Program-made: the position numbers and the translations under genes
NCBI GenBank assembly: GCA_009363875.1
Contig: CM018698.1
Span: 60,366,939-60,430,938, forward strand
Length of the DNA stretch: 64,000 nt
Reading direction: 5' to 3'
Origin: Mikania micrantha
Taxonomy: Eukaryota > Streptophyta > Magnoliopsida > Asterales > Asteraceae
Part shown: in pieces, positions 1 to 11,730 of the stretch
Numbering within the stretch: the stretch's first letter is position 1
Layout of the letters: every line of letters begins with the position of its first letter
Notes under the pieces: generated by a model
What the model saw: the letters and a program-made list of their open reading frames with translations, nothing else
What the model was told of the DNA's origin: nothing
Databases searched by the model: none

Positions 1-305
1 ACAAGATTGAAAAGTATAGTTATCGTCGTGTTCGTACGAGTGACGATTCGAACGAATACGCGCGACGACCGTACATTTCGATTTAAACAGTAAATTGATA
101 TTTTAAAATTTAAAATAAATAAAAGATACTAGATAATTTATTAGGAATCACAACCTGGATTAAATTCATAAATTCTATTTTTTATAAACCGTGTCGTTTC
201 ATCGCGAAAACGTTGCGAAACGGCATTTTACACGAAACCGAACTAGCTCGAACTACCGGGTGTGTGAAAGTCTTTAATATGTCATTAATTGCCATGACAA
301 CCACC

Positions 306-366
306 ACCAACCTCTCTCTCTCACTTCAATCTCGTTTCTCTCTCTCTCTCTAGTTCTCTCTCACTA
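306..366. repeat. CT-rich microsatellite
   Basis: Two runs of CTCTCTCT and related pyrimidine repeats occur within about 60 bases. Nothing else is visible here. Confidence 0.8.
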
Positions 367-699
367 GAAAGTTAAGCTTCTCTCTAAGACTTGGAGCTCA
401 ATTCTTGTTGGATTCAAGCCCTCTAGGTGTCAAAACGATCCTCTCATCACGTAGATTACGGAAGTACAAGGATTTTAAGCTTTCATCCACTGATTTTGAG
501 GTAAATTTTAGTTTTAATTCGGCTTTAGTGTGTGTCTCACGATCCATATGGTTTTTGTATTTTAATTGGTTATAAACACTTAGAACTCTTGAGATCAATC
601 ATGGTGAAGGTTTAGGAAGCTCTAGGAAGGGGTTGTAACAGGTTTGAGCTCTCTAGGATGAGGATAGAATCCATTGAGGTTACAGGTTCGTGAAAAACA

Positions 700-1135
700 C
701 ATCGGCCGAACCCTTTCCCTGGGGAGCCGAACCTATCTAGGCCACGAACCCTGTGGTGCACTGCAGCGAACCTGCAGCCACCTGCACCGAACCTGTTAGT
801 CTCCTGCCCGAACCTGCCAGACGAACCCTGTGAACACAGCACCGAACCTGGAATGGGCGAACCTTCCCTCATGCGAACCTTCCAACATAACCGAACCTTT
901 GGGGTATCGAACCTACAACCAACGAACCTTGAATGTCAAAGAACCCAGAGCCGAACCTTTCCATTATTAGTCGAATCTATGGGCGAACCCTCCATGCATA
1001 GGCGAACCCTATGGACCGAACCTTCTCCTTTGAACAAACCTAGGACCGGCGAACCCTACTTTGAATGAAGGCATGTGGCCAGTTCCTTATGTGCTAGCCG
1101 AACCTTCTTCTAATGAGCCAAAGGTTCGCTGGTTT
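700..1135. repeat. Irregular GAACC(T) repeat tract
   Basis: The word CGAACC, often CCGAACCT, recurs more than twenty times in about 430 bases, separated by unrelated spacers of roughly 8-25 bases. Short open frames on both strands across the tract are a by-product of the repeat, since their residues follow the repeat and no domain is visible. Confidence 0.7.
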
Positions 1136-2423
1136 GAGGTGGGAAAACTTAGTATTCTACAAACATGTTAAACTGTAGGGTTGTGAGTGCATGGGAACCA
1201 ACATACATGCACATGCATGAGTTAACATCATGCGTGTATGCAAAAGGCGCTTTATTAGTGTTTCCTTGTATGATGTCAAGATTAAACACTCAATAGTCAA
1301 AATGGTTTTGAGCCTAAAACAAGTGGGTTATACTTTAAGGTAGAAATAGAAACAAAGACCTAAAGGTGGGGTGTTGGTTTAGTTACTAACACTAACTTAA
1401 GGGAAAACATTAATATGAATTGGTTATCTATAACATATTGCTCAATGATCTTGAATCATGATCCATTGTTAAATCAAGAACCATCATTGGGCCTAAGTGG
1501 GCCCAAAGGGCTAAAACAAGCCCATTATATATTAAATGTTAATTTAAGACAAATTAGTGGTATTTTAATAAAAGAAAATGGTTGATAAATCTTGTTGAAA
1601 TAAATTAAACGATTTTCTCAATTAGTGTTTTAACTTAAAATAAAATTTCTAAACATAATAATCAAAGACTTGTTGTAACAAATTATGGGCTATGGGTCAC
1701 CAATGGGTAATTAAGTTAGATTAATTAGATGAGATCATAGAAGCACTTATTGAATTAGGACACTTAGTTACACACAACGAGACTAAGCCTTAGACACGAC
1801 GACTAATATGTATACTTATAGTATTCGAACTTTTATAAAAGGAACCGAAGAAACATAAGCTACAACAAGAGCGCGCATTTTGTGTTAGATCATCTACATA
1901 GCAGCACAGGTGAGTTCATTGCCCCTTTTCTAACATTTTTGTTTAAAAACGCGTGGCTGAGAAGCATGCGTAAACTATTTTATTTAAATTGTTTACTTAA
2001 ATGATTTTATTCATTACATGTTCTATATTTATGCTTGTGATACTCCTAGACTCCTGTCTGGGTAATTACTATACTGATCAAATTATCAAGTTAATTAAAT
2101 TACTCTTATGAGTAATACTTTAACTCTAAACTTTAAACAAACCCTTAGTCCATCAAGCTCAAATTCAAGAACCTAAATTTAAAGTGAAATCAAGGAAACT
2201 AAAGATCATGTTCAAAGAAATCTAATTCAGTGTGTATCAATTCTCATTGTGAAAATCATGGGAATTCTAAAGATCAAATCAAGAGACTCAAGGAATCAGA
2301 AATCATACATGTGTGTGAATCACTGAAATAATGAAATCATTAAGATCTAATGAAATCATTAATACTTGAGTTAAGGTGGATGTCAGTTGTATGGAAATCA
2401 AGACCACGTGTAACACACATAAA

Positions 2424-2644
2424 GTCCCGGCATAAATAGTAGACTCTTGTAGTCAAGCTATATGGGCAATAACGTGAACTATCAAATCAATATCAAGATC
2501 AAGAGAATCAAAGAGATCAAGAGTCAAAGGATATCCGTAAAGTCCCGGCATGTACAGTAGACCAGTGGGTCAAGCTGATATGGGCATCATTAAAATCCCG
2601 GCACGCTCAGGTTGACTCCTTGTGGGTCAAGCCTGATATGGGTC
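2424..2644 (+). repeat. Three diverged copies of a CCCGGCA...TATGGGC unit
   Basis: A unit starting CCCGGCA and ending in GTCAAGC followed by TATGGG appears near 2424, 2542 and 2593. The copies differ by several substitutions and small indels. They lie inside the presumed LTR. Confidence 0.65.
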
Positions 2645-2879
2645 ACGTGTGAGAGGGTACAACTTGGACAAACCACCAACAACTAAGTCTAATTGATTGA
2701 GTTAAATAAGGCCCAATCATCATGTCTTAGTTGTATTTAAATGTTTTGTTAATTATTTAATTAAACACTTAATATCATATTTCTACAAATGCTTTGAGGG
2801 AATCATGAATATATGGTGAACTCAGATAATCAATGGTAAATCTATTTGTGGAAATCAGTAATATAAATCAAAGGTGAAT

Positions 2880-3268
2880 GGAGTGAACCGCTTAATTATC
2901 ATTAACAACAATATGTTAAGCAGTCCGGTATGTGGTGGGATGGTGGCTGGGGCTTGTCCCCTACATATGCTCTATATATAAGCATACTTGATTGGATAGC
3001 ATAGGTGGTTGTTGATGAGGTTAAGGTTGTCACTTCGGGGGATCAAGGTAAACATTTTCAGGGTAATCAAATGCTACGAATCATATGTCATGGAATCAAA
3101 GTAGTGGAATGAAATGCTTAATTACCACCAGGAACAATATATCATGTGGTTTAGTATGTGGTGGGACGGTGTCTGGGCGGGCGGTAAGTTCGACCCTACA
3201 TATGCCCTATATATAAGCATACTAAGCTGGATGGTATAGGTGGTTAATGGTGAGCTTAAGGTTGTCAT
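2880..3268 (+). repeat. Direct duplication of about 155 bp
   Basis: Positions 2880-3035 and 3107-3268 are diverged copies. Both contain GTATGTGGTGGGA, then CTACATATGC, a CTATATATAAGCATACT block and ATAGGTGGTT. The CTATATATAAG word is TATA-like and could mark LTR promoter sequence, which is inference. Confidence 0.65.
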
Positions 3269-3754
3269 TAAGGTTAATCAAATTCATTTTATAAAACTTA
3301 ATGAACTCACCAACTATGTGTTGACTTTATTTTTGCATGACTTCTCAGGTGACGAACATGTTAAATGAAGAGTTATTTCTTTGGACTAGGTTATCAGATA
3401 GAGGACCTAGCTTTTTGGACCTGCATATTTTGAAGCATCATTATACAATTATTTTGTATATCTTGTGCAGATACAAGATAGAAGATTTATGATGTGATAG
3501 TAGATTTACATTGTTAAATTATAAACTTAACTGATGTAATTTAACTTTGTAATTCTATTTTATTTTAGCAAGTTTCTTATTTAAGTATCATGTGCTATGT
3601 AACAATCTGATCATTCCGATTATCACTCACGATATCGCGCCCCGGGAACCTTCCGCCCGACGGGGACTCCGATCCAACCCCGCCGGCTCAAGATGTGACA
3701 ATTAACTTAATTAATATAACCATTAGAGTTAACTACGCGTACACTAGGTCATTA

Positions 3755-4189
3755 TGTTGGATCGATTCCTTTGATTTAGATTTAGAGACGAACATGAAAA
3801 CATGAATGAAATAGAGATTAGATGAAACCTGTGAATCCAGTGAATGCATTGTTGATTCCAGGCATCGTTCCTGAGAGATGACTATCCGATCGGTTCCCGT
3901 TTAGGGTGTATCATGAGGATGGAATGAGATGAGAGAGAGAGCTCGGTTGTGGGTCACGAATTCTCTAAGGGTGAGGAGAATTCGATTATGATGTTGTTAA
4001 GAGAGAGTAACCTTGATTAGGAGCCATAAGTCTCATATTTATATATACCCAAGAAGAAACCCTAATTAGGATAAATAAGGATAATTACGTCCATCAAATA
4101 ATTATCTATCTACTAGGGGTATTTAGGTAATTGATCTAATTAATTAAAAAATCATGAGGGCCACATATTAAATATAATTTATTTTAACA
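3755..4189 (-). repeat. Copia-1 3' LTR
   Basis: It begins TGTTGGAT and ends TTAACA on the plus strand. It is clearly homologous to 9631-10065 but with many differences. The outermost 29 bases (4161-4189) do not match the corresponding end of the other LTR. Confidence 0.85.
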
Positions 4190-4200
4190 TTCTCCCACTT
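4190..4200 (-). other. Copia-1 polypurine tract
   Basis: Read on the minus strand, the bases next to the 3' LTR are AAGTGGGAGAA, the usual copia plus-strand primer. Confidence 0.75.
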
Positions 4201-4502
4201 GGCCAAGTGATTATTTATTATGAGCATTAAATAAGTCTGCAGATTGATAATACTCATTTTAGTTTTAAATTGTAATCATAGTAGAGAAATACAATCATTG
4301 AATCATTTATTCAATTCAAGACCCCCATTAATCATACTACAATACAAATTTAAAACTTAAGTTAGGATCAATTAACAAGTAAGCCCTTTAACGAATGATT
4401 TGTGTTGTTAGTGTCTATATGTCATTAGGCATGCATAAACATATATTTAGAGACAAACAAATCAAATAAGTGAGGAAATTTCATTAATCATAAGTAAGTA
4501 CA

Positions 4503-7500
4503 TTATGCAATAAGGTCTTTATATAAGCCCATCTTCGAAACATGTTCTTCGAATATCTTAGGAGGGAGACCTTTAGTCATCGGATCTGCAAGCATAACTT
4601 TAGTACTTATATACTTAATACAAAGATTATTTTCCTCAACTCGCGAACGAACGAACAAGTACTTTGTATCAAGATATAAACCAGCACCGGTCGAACTGTT
4701 TGTGTTCGAGAAGTTAACGGCTGCTGAGTTATCACAGTAAAGCTTCAATGGTCTAGAGATAGAGTTAACGACTTTGAGTCCAGTGATAAGGTTTCTCAAC
4801 AACATTCCATGACAGGTTGCATTGTACACTGCAACGTTTTCAGCCATCATAGTTGAGGTTGTTGTCAGTTGCTGCTTATGACTCTTCCATGAGATCGGTC
4901 CGCCTGCTAACATAAAGATGTACCCCGAAGTGGATTTCTTGTCATCTTTGCATTTAGCAAAGTCAGAATCAGAGTAACCAACCACTTCCAAATTATCACT
5001 TCTTCTATAAGTCAGCTTGAAGTCTTTTGTCCCTTGGAGATATCAAAGCACTTTCTTAACTGCTTTCCAGTGATCAAGGCCAGGATTAGTCTGATAACGG
5101 ACAAGCATTCCAGCAATGTAAGCAATATCAGGACGAGTACAGACTTGAGCATACATAAGGCTCCCGACTACTGATGCATAAGGTATCATTCTCATTTGCG
5201 CCTTTTCAGCCTCAGTCTTCGGACACTAAAATGAACCGAAGACATCTCCTTTAACTACTGGAGCTACAGAGGGAGAGCAGTGTTGCATGTTGTAGTGTGT
5301 GAGGACCCGTTCAATGTAAGCCTTCTGAGATAAACCCAAAAGTCCATTGACTCTATCTCGGTGTATTTCGATGCCAATAACGTAAGAGGCCTCTCCGAGA
5401 TCCTTCATGTCGAAATTATGCGAAAGTAAGCGCTTCGACTCATGCAACATATCTAAGCTGTTACTTGCCAGAAGAATGTCATCGACATAAAGGACAAGTA
5501 TAGTAAAGTTGCTCCCACTCATCTTGAGGTATGTGCATTGATCCACTTAATTTTTCAGGAAACCGTGTTTCTTCATCACTTCATCAAACTGTAGATACCA
5601 TTGACGTGAGGCTTGCTTCAACCCGTAAATGGATTTCTTTAGCTTGCAGACTAAATGCTCTTAACCTTCAGGCATGAAACCCCCAGGCTGTTTCATGAAC
5701 AAGTCTTCATACAAGTCGCCGTTTAGGAAAGTAGTTTTGACGTCCATATGATGCAGCTCTAAATCAAAATGAGCTACGAGGGCCATCACGATCCTTAAGG
5801 AATCTTTACGAGAGACAGGAAAGAAAGTCTCTTGATAGTCAATTCCCTCTTTCTGAGTGAAACCTTTCGCAACCAATCTTGCTTTGAATCGTTCAATGTT
5901 CCCATTTAGATCCAGTTTAGTTTTGAACACCCATTTACATCCTACGGGTTTTATCCCGTTGGGTAATTCCACCAAATCCCAAACATCGTTCTTCTTCATG
6001 GAATCAAGCTCATCAGTCATAGCCATCTTCCATTCAGAAGACTGATCACTAGTAATGGTTTCATGATAAGAGGTAGGATCAATAAATTTTCTGGCATCCA
6101 TTTCAGCTTCAGTCAGGTAGGTTACATAATCATCAAAGTTAGTAGGCACTTTAAGCATAGATGACCTCCTAAGCTGATTAGCGGGTTCAGCGGTGGTATT
6201 GTGTTGATGTTGATCAGATGAGGTGCCTTCATTCTCGGTAACGTTTGGAGCAGTAGTGAGTCCTGATTGTGTTGGAGTAGGTGCAGTGAAGTTCGGAGTA
6301 ACATGGTGTACAAGAGGAGTAATCGGAGGTAAGTTAGTCGACGAGTGTCTCCCCCCCGCGTCTTGTACTTATTGCAAATCAGAATCAGGATTTTCGCTGC
6401 TCTCACTGACCTTTGAATCCTCAAGGAAATGAGCATGATTTGTTTCTACAATTCGAGTGACATGGGTAGGACAATAGAATCTATAACCCTTTGAGTGATC
6501 GGGATACCCGATGAAGTAAAATGTAACAGTTTTCATTTCAAGTTTCTTTAAGAAGGGATTATAGAGTTTAGCTTCGGCTAGACAACCCCATACTTTCATA
6601 TATCTAATACTCGGTTTCCTTCCTGTCCAAAGTTCATAAGGAGTTTTAGGGACAGATTTGGAAGGAACTCTATTGAGTATATGAACTGTTGTCTTTAAGG
6701 CCTCGGTCCAGAGGAATGAGGGTAAATCTGAGTTGGCTAACATACTGCGCACCATGTTCATTAGGGTTCTATTTCTCCTTTCAGCAACACCATTTTGTTG
6801 AGGAGTACCGGGCATGGTGTACTGGTTCACGATCCCCTGGCATTTACAAAACTCATAAAATGGACCAGGAGCCTGACCCACATCAGTATATCTACCATAA
6901 TATTCACCTCCTCTATCTGATCTCACAACTTTAATTTTAAGATTTAGTTGATTTTCAACTTCAGTTTTATAATCTTTAAAAGTTGTAAGTGATTCAGATT
7001 TGTCCTTGATTAGATACAAGTACATGTAACGAGAATAATCATCAATGAAAGTGATAAATGAAGTATGTCCAGTTATTCCAGCAATGGTGTAAGGGCCACC
7101 AATATCGGTGTGAATAATTTTTAATAAATTAGAACTCCTAGTGGCACCTTTCTTAGTTGCTGTTGTCATTTTGCCTTTAAGACATTTGACACATGTTCCA
7201 AAATCGGTGAAATCAAGAGAAGGTAAAACTTCATCCTTCACAAGTCGAGATAAGCGATCTCGTGAGATGTGGCCTAAACGTTGATGCCACAACATGGATG
7301 AAGTTTCTAAGTCTCTTTTTCTTTTAGTTTTTGTTGAGTTCTCATTAATGTTATATGACAACAAAGACTTAGAGAAATCATCGTCTAGTTCTAACTTATA
7401 AAGACCACCATCCAAAAGACCAGTACCAAATACTTGAGAATTAGAACTAATAGTAAGTCTGCCATTACCATGAGAAACATAAAAACCATCCATGTCTAAC

Positions 7501-8567
7501 TGTGGTCCTGATACAAGATTCCTAGAAATTTCAGGAATATATAAGGTATCATAAAGTTTAATACATAGACCGGTTTTCATTATTAATTATAAGGTTCCCA
7601 CGACAACAACAGATAGTTCCTTTCCATCACCAAGCTTAAGGGTTCTTTGGTTTCTTTCCAGCCTCCGGATTGTAAGGAATCCCTGAGTAGAATTGGTCAC
7701 ATGAACCATAGAACCAGAGTCAAACCACCACGTAATAGTTGGAACATTTAAATTAAAGGACTCAATTATCATATTTAGATGATTACCTCTCTTAGCCAGC
7801 CATTCCTTGAAGTTAGGGCAATCTTTCTGCTTATGTCCTACCTTTCGGCAGAACTTGCAGTAAGGCTTGTCATTGGAATTGTGAGAGCTGGAGGATGCAC
7901 CTGCATTGGACTTAGGGACTTTAGAAGCATCCTTATGAGTATTGTTCTTCCTTTTCTTCGAGCCAGTAGCCATCAGGTAAGAAACATCGGATTTCTCGAG
8001 CTTCTAACGCTCTTCCTCTTGTACGCACATGGCGATCAACTCGTTCATCATCCACTTCTCTTTCTGAGTGTTGTAGTTGATCTTGAAGGCCTCATAAGAT
8101 GCAGGAAGAGAAGTCATAATGAAGTGAACCAAGAAACCGTCACTGATCTCCATGTCTAATCCCTTAAGTTTACGGGCCATGTCGTTCATCATCATGATGT
8201 GCTCACGAATGCCACTGATCCCGTCATACTTCGTAGACACCAATTTCATGATTAGGGTGCTAGTATGCGCCTTGGAGGTTCCTTTGAATTGCTCCTCCAC
8301 AGAAGTAAGGTAAGCCTTGGCGTTAGCCAAATCAGGAATTGCTCCTCTGATGATTGGGCTAATTGAGTTCTTGATAAACATTATAGCTATCCGATTAGCC
8401 TTCTCCCATTTCTCATACAGCAGCTTAGCTTCAACAATGCTCTTATCAGTGAGGGCAGGAGGTGCGGGCTTTCTCAGTGCGTAGTCGAACTCCGTGATCC
8501 CTAGAGTCAGCATCAGCGAATCTTTCCAAGCAGAGTAGTTCGCACCAGTAAGGGTTTCAATTCCCAT
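4503..8567 (-). pseudogene. gag-pol: Copia-1 gag-pol polyprotein with seven in-frame stops
   Basis: One reading frame runs from gag (8567) to the end of RNase H (4503). It codes for the capsid protein, protease, integrase and reverse transcriptase/RNase H of a retrotransposon. Visible parts in order: gag with a TGANYSAWKDSLMLTLG start, a CX2CX4HX4C knuckle (CKFCRKVGHKQKDC), protease WFDSGS, the integrase HHCC region, integrase core with DIGGPY, RSDRGGEY and GVAERRNRTL, RT with YVDD, and RNase H with GYSDSDFAKCKD. Stops lie at 8004-8006, 7587-7589, 6369-6371, 5661-5663, 5547-5549, 5226-5228 and 5043-5045. No frameshift was found. The element cannot make a full polyprotein. Confidence 0.92.
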
Positions 8568-8841
8568 ATTGGGAGCTGTGAATCATATTAGATGGGAAAG
8601 AGTAATATACTAAGGCTATAGAAGAACTTAGGGTGATCTTATGGGGTAACTTAGATCTAAGGCATGCATATATAAGGACCATTATAGTAATGAAGCTGTG
8701 ATAAGGAGTCTACTATAACATCAAATTAATAGACTAGATTAGGTTCAACTTAAACAAATGGGTTTCACTTTGGTTAATAACCATTTATCTAAGTATTAGA
8801 AACAATTTAGTTAGAAAATAAAATGTGCATTAGGAATATAA

Positions 8842-9075
8842 CATATCACCTTTGGGCAGAAGTGAGACATTTATAAGCATTATACACATGTTAAGTTTGC
8901 AAACATATATGTAACACATCACCTTTGGACAGAAGTGAAACATGCATGTTTTAAGGCAAAATTATGTCATGTGAATATGTAATGTTTAAGAATATACACA
9001 AGTAAGTGACGATGCTTAATAAGACTCAAATAATAAGATGTAACACATCACCTTTGGACAGAAGTGAAACACTTG
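8842..9075 (-). repeat. Copia-1 leader: three copies of a 32-base word
   Basis: A word containing ATCACCTTTGG.CAGAAGTGA recurs near 8842, 8912 and 9041 in the untranslated leader between the PBS and gag. The copies are close to identical. Role unknown. Confidence 0.7.
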
Positions 9076-9189
9076 TTACTGAGTTTAAGCAGATTTTGAA
9101 ATTTAAGGTTTTAACAAAACAAGTTATTTTATCTCTTAGCCCCCTGGTTAAGTGTTCGTACACGAAATTTGTAAGGTTTCTGAAGTTAG

Positions 9190-9280
9190 TAATGTTCTCG
9201 AAAATGGTTATGTGCTCGAAAATGGTTATGTGCTCGAAAATGGTTATGTGCTCGAAAATGGTTATGTACTCGAAAATTTT
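9190..9280. repeat. 18-bp minisatellite in Copia-1 leader
   Basis: The unit CTCGAAAATGGTTATGTG is repeated about five times. It is followed at 9285-9500 by a looser tract rich in TTTCGAGTAC. The unit length is a multiple of three, which gives repetitive open frames on both strands. These are not genes. Confidence 0.85.
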
Positions 9281-9617
9281 GAGTAATTTCAGTTTTTCGA
9301 GTACACTTAGATTTCGAGTACTCTTAGATTTTCGAGTACGGTTGTTCGAGTACCTTATTTCGTGAACTTTTAAGATTTCGAGCACACTAAATTAAATGTA
9401 ATTTCGAGTATTAAAATTTCAAATACTCAAATTTCGAGTACTTAAAAATTTCGAGTACATCAAATTCGAGTACACCAAATTTCGAGTACTCTTAAAAACG
9501 TGTATATTAATTTCGAATTTTTTCGAAAAAACGACCCACTGTTCATACTCGTTTTTGTAAAACGTTTTTGGATTTTGAATCAATTTCATGATTAGGAATC
9601 GATTAAACAACATATCT

Positions 9618-9628
9618 CTCTGATACCA
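9618..9628 (-). other. Copia-1 primer-binding site (initiator tRNA-Met)
   Basis: The minus-strand sequence TGGTATCAGAG lies two bases from the LTR and matches the canonical plant initiator-Met primer complement. Confidence 0.85.
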
Positions 9629-9630
9629 CA

Positions 9631-10065
9631 TGTTGGATTGATTCCTTGATTCAGATTTAAACATGAATATGAAATCAGTAATGAAATAGAGATTAGATGA
9701 AACCTGTGAATCCAGTGAATGTGTTGTTGATTCCAGACATGATTCCTGAGAGATGACGATCCAATCGGGTTCCCGTTTAGGGTGTATGGTGAGGATGGAG
9801 TTAGGAGAGAGGCTCGGTTCATGTTCACGAAATCCAGAGGTTAGGGATTTGTGATTAGGATGTTAAGAATGAGTAACCTTGATTAGGAGCCATAAGTCTC
9901 ATATTTATATACACCCAAGGGGAAACCCTAATTAGGATAAATAAGGATAATTACGTCCATCAAATAATTATCTATCTACTAGAGGTATTTAGGTAATTGA
10001 TATAATTAATTAAATAATCATGAGGGACTAAAATGACAATAAAATGGAATCCATAATGACCAACA
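9631..10065 (-). repeat. Copia-1 5' LTR
   Basis: Homology to 3755-4189 is clear up to about 10026. Beyond that, the last 39 bases differ, although both LTRs end in AACA. Confidence 0.75.
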
Positions 10066-10861
10066 TTGCAAAATTTAAACTATTGGACTAAAATAACAAA
10101 AGTTCCCAAACCATAGGGACTAAAATGACACTTTACTCTAAAAAATATAACGCTAGAAGTTAACAATCGTCCACCTAGGTGGATTAGACATGTTGCAACT
10201 TGTGTATCACGATTTATTGGGTTAATGAAACAATTAGGTGGATTAGACATGTTTGGCCCAACAAATTCAGCCTAACATCATCTCGAGTAATAAAATAATT
10301 ATAATAAGAATGATATTAACACGTGATTTCTAAAACCAAAATCATCGGATTACACACAACTAAAAGCCTAATTATTATTAACTAACATTAAACCTTTCAT
10401 AATTAAACTACCATCTAAATAATCACACACACACATATATATATGATCATATTAAAATAAACCTAAGATTTACACATCTAAAATAAACTAAGAAACTAGC
10501 TATACTAAAACGTAAACAATTTTATTTATTTATTTATTTATTTATTTATTTTTTTTCAATCTCTTTCTCGTTTAATTAATTTTGCTAACTAACCTAAGAT
10601 GCTTGCTTCTATTTTCAAACTTGCACCATACTTATCATACTTGATTGTTACGGCTACAAACATGGGTCAAAGTCCAACTAAACTCCGATTAGAGGTGGTA
10701 CAATCATTTTCCTTTAGACCCATTATAACTTAATAAGGTTTTCCCTACCATCCCTTCATTGGATGTATGATTTGCCTAAAGTGTCCATCTGAACACTCTG
10801 GGACTCCTCCTTCAACAAGGTTTGCCATCTTGAATAGCAAAAAAGTGATTGTGATACCATG
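10066..10861. other. Non-coding, AT-rich; contains TTTA microsatellite
   Basis: No gene is seen. A (TTTA)n run lies at about 10521-10551 and a short CA/TA run at about 10426-10446. The piece just left of 10862 could be the interior of the TRIM-like element described next. Confidence 0.6.
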
Positions 10862-11120
10862 TGTAATATCCGACATCCTCTATCGTCAATATAGTCCGCT
10901 TTTTTCACTCGAAGCTCACAAATTTGCTTTAGGTTACCTAGGTGAAAACTTATACCCCGTCTTGAATTATTGTCATCTAAGTATGCTTAAGTGTGAAGTT
11001 CCCCTCTCATCCACAGCTAGTGCGTCAAAAATGCTTTAGTGATATTAAAGGACGAACATTTCTTACAAGCTAATAATCTTTTCAGTTCATAACCGATGTA
11101 GTTTTGTATAGGGTGTTACA
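10862..11120 (-). repeat. TRIM-like LTR with adjacent PBS-like sequence
   Basis: The segment begins TGTAATATCC and ends GGGTGTTACA, a TG...CA LTR with near-complementary ends. On the minus strand it is followed by TGGTATCACAATC, close to the initiator-Met primer site. This suggests a 5' LTR of a small non-autonomous (TRIM) element. No partner LTR or target duplication was found. Confidence 0.4.
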
Positions 11121-11450
11121 CCTTTCACTTTTAATTTCTCCTATATCTTTTTATTTTTATAGTAATAAATGAAAATAAGCATGTGTCACTTTCACTTTTA
11201 GTTTCCTGCGTATCTTTCATATTAAATAACTATATTAAATAATAAGTTATTTTTTTAATTTCTACTAAATAATAATGATATTAAAATTATATTTTTACGA
11301 ATTAAATAGCAACGTATTTTTTATATTTATTTATTAAATATTTCATTTGTATAATTTTTATTTCTTTAAATTATTTTCTTTATTTTTTCTACTTACACTA
11401 ACAGTTTTATATTTTATTAATCAAATCATATGTTATACATGGGTTTCTGC
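11121..11450. other. AT-rich non-coding stretch
   Basis: About 330 bases of AT-rich sequence with no recognisable feature, apart from the left target duplication of the MITE at its right edge. Confidence 0.6.
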
Positions 11451-11722
11451 TAGGGGTGTTCATCGGGTCGGATAACGAGTTATTCGGGTTTGAAATTTTT
11501 TTAGGTCTATTTGAAACCCGACCCAAAATTCGAAATATATTATCCGACCCGAAAAACCCGAATTCATCCATCCGAATAACCCTGTTTTTTTGGGTTATTC
11601 GGATATCCGAAACCTGACCCGAATCTAAAATCATATTATCCGACCCGAAAAACCCGAAATAGATTTCGGATACGATTCGGATTTCGAATTTTTTCGAGTT
11701 TCGGATATTTTGAACACCCCTA
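11451..11722. mobile_element. hAT-type MITE, 272 bp, perfect 12-bp TIRs and 8-bp TSD
   Basis: The element starts TAGGGGTGTTCA and ends with its exact reverse complement. It is flanked by the 8-bp direct repeat GTTTCTGC (11443-11450 and 11723-11730). The interior is rich in GACCCGAA and GGGTTATTCGG words. The TSD length and TA.GG end fit the hAT superfamily. Confidence 0.85.
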
Positions 11723-11730
11723 GTTTCTGC

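Larger units (their letters stand above)
1..3700 (+). repeat. Probable long LTR, right end at 3700 (solo or 3' LTR); left end not seen
   Basis: No coding region of significance is present. The stretch ends in TGTGACA at 3694-3700 and shows a GC-rich block just before it (3630-3690) like the ends of the other gypsy LTRs here. It carries internal repeats typical of long plant LTRs. No primer-binding site follows position 3700, so a 5' LTR is unlikely; a solo or 3' LTR fits. The left boundary and target duplication were not found, so the full extent is inference. Confidence 0.45.
3755..10065 (-). mobile_element. Copia-1: decayed Ty1/copia element, minus strand
   Basis: Two LTRs of 435 bp each (3755-4189 and 9631-10065), a PBS next to the right LTR and a PPT next to the left one define the element and its minus orientation. 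The single long frame encodes gag, protease, integrase, RT and RNase H in copia order. The integrase and gag style resembles the Angela/Tork group. The 5 bases flanking the element (CATTA left, TTGCA right) do not match, so no target duplication is visible. Confidence 0.9.

Noticed and set aside
9006..9385. Overlapping 119-codon frames on both strands
   Set aside because: Both are products of the 18-bp and TTCGAGTA repeats in the Copia-1 leader.
10767..11039. 90-codon open frame
   Set aside because: It overlaps the TRIM-like LTR and its adjoining PBS-like sequence and has no domain.
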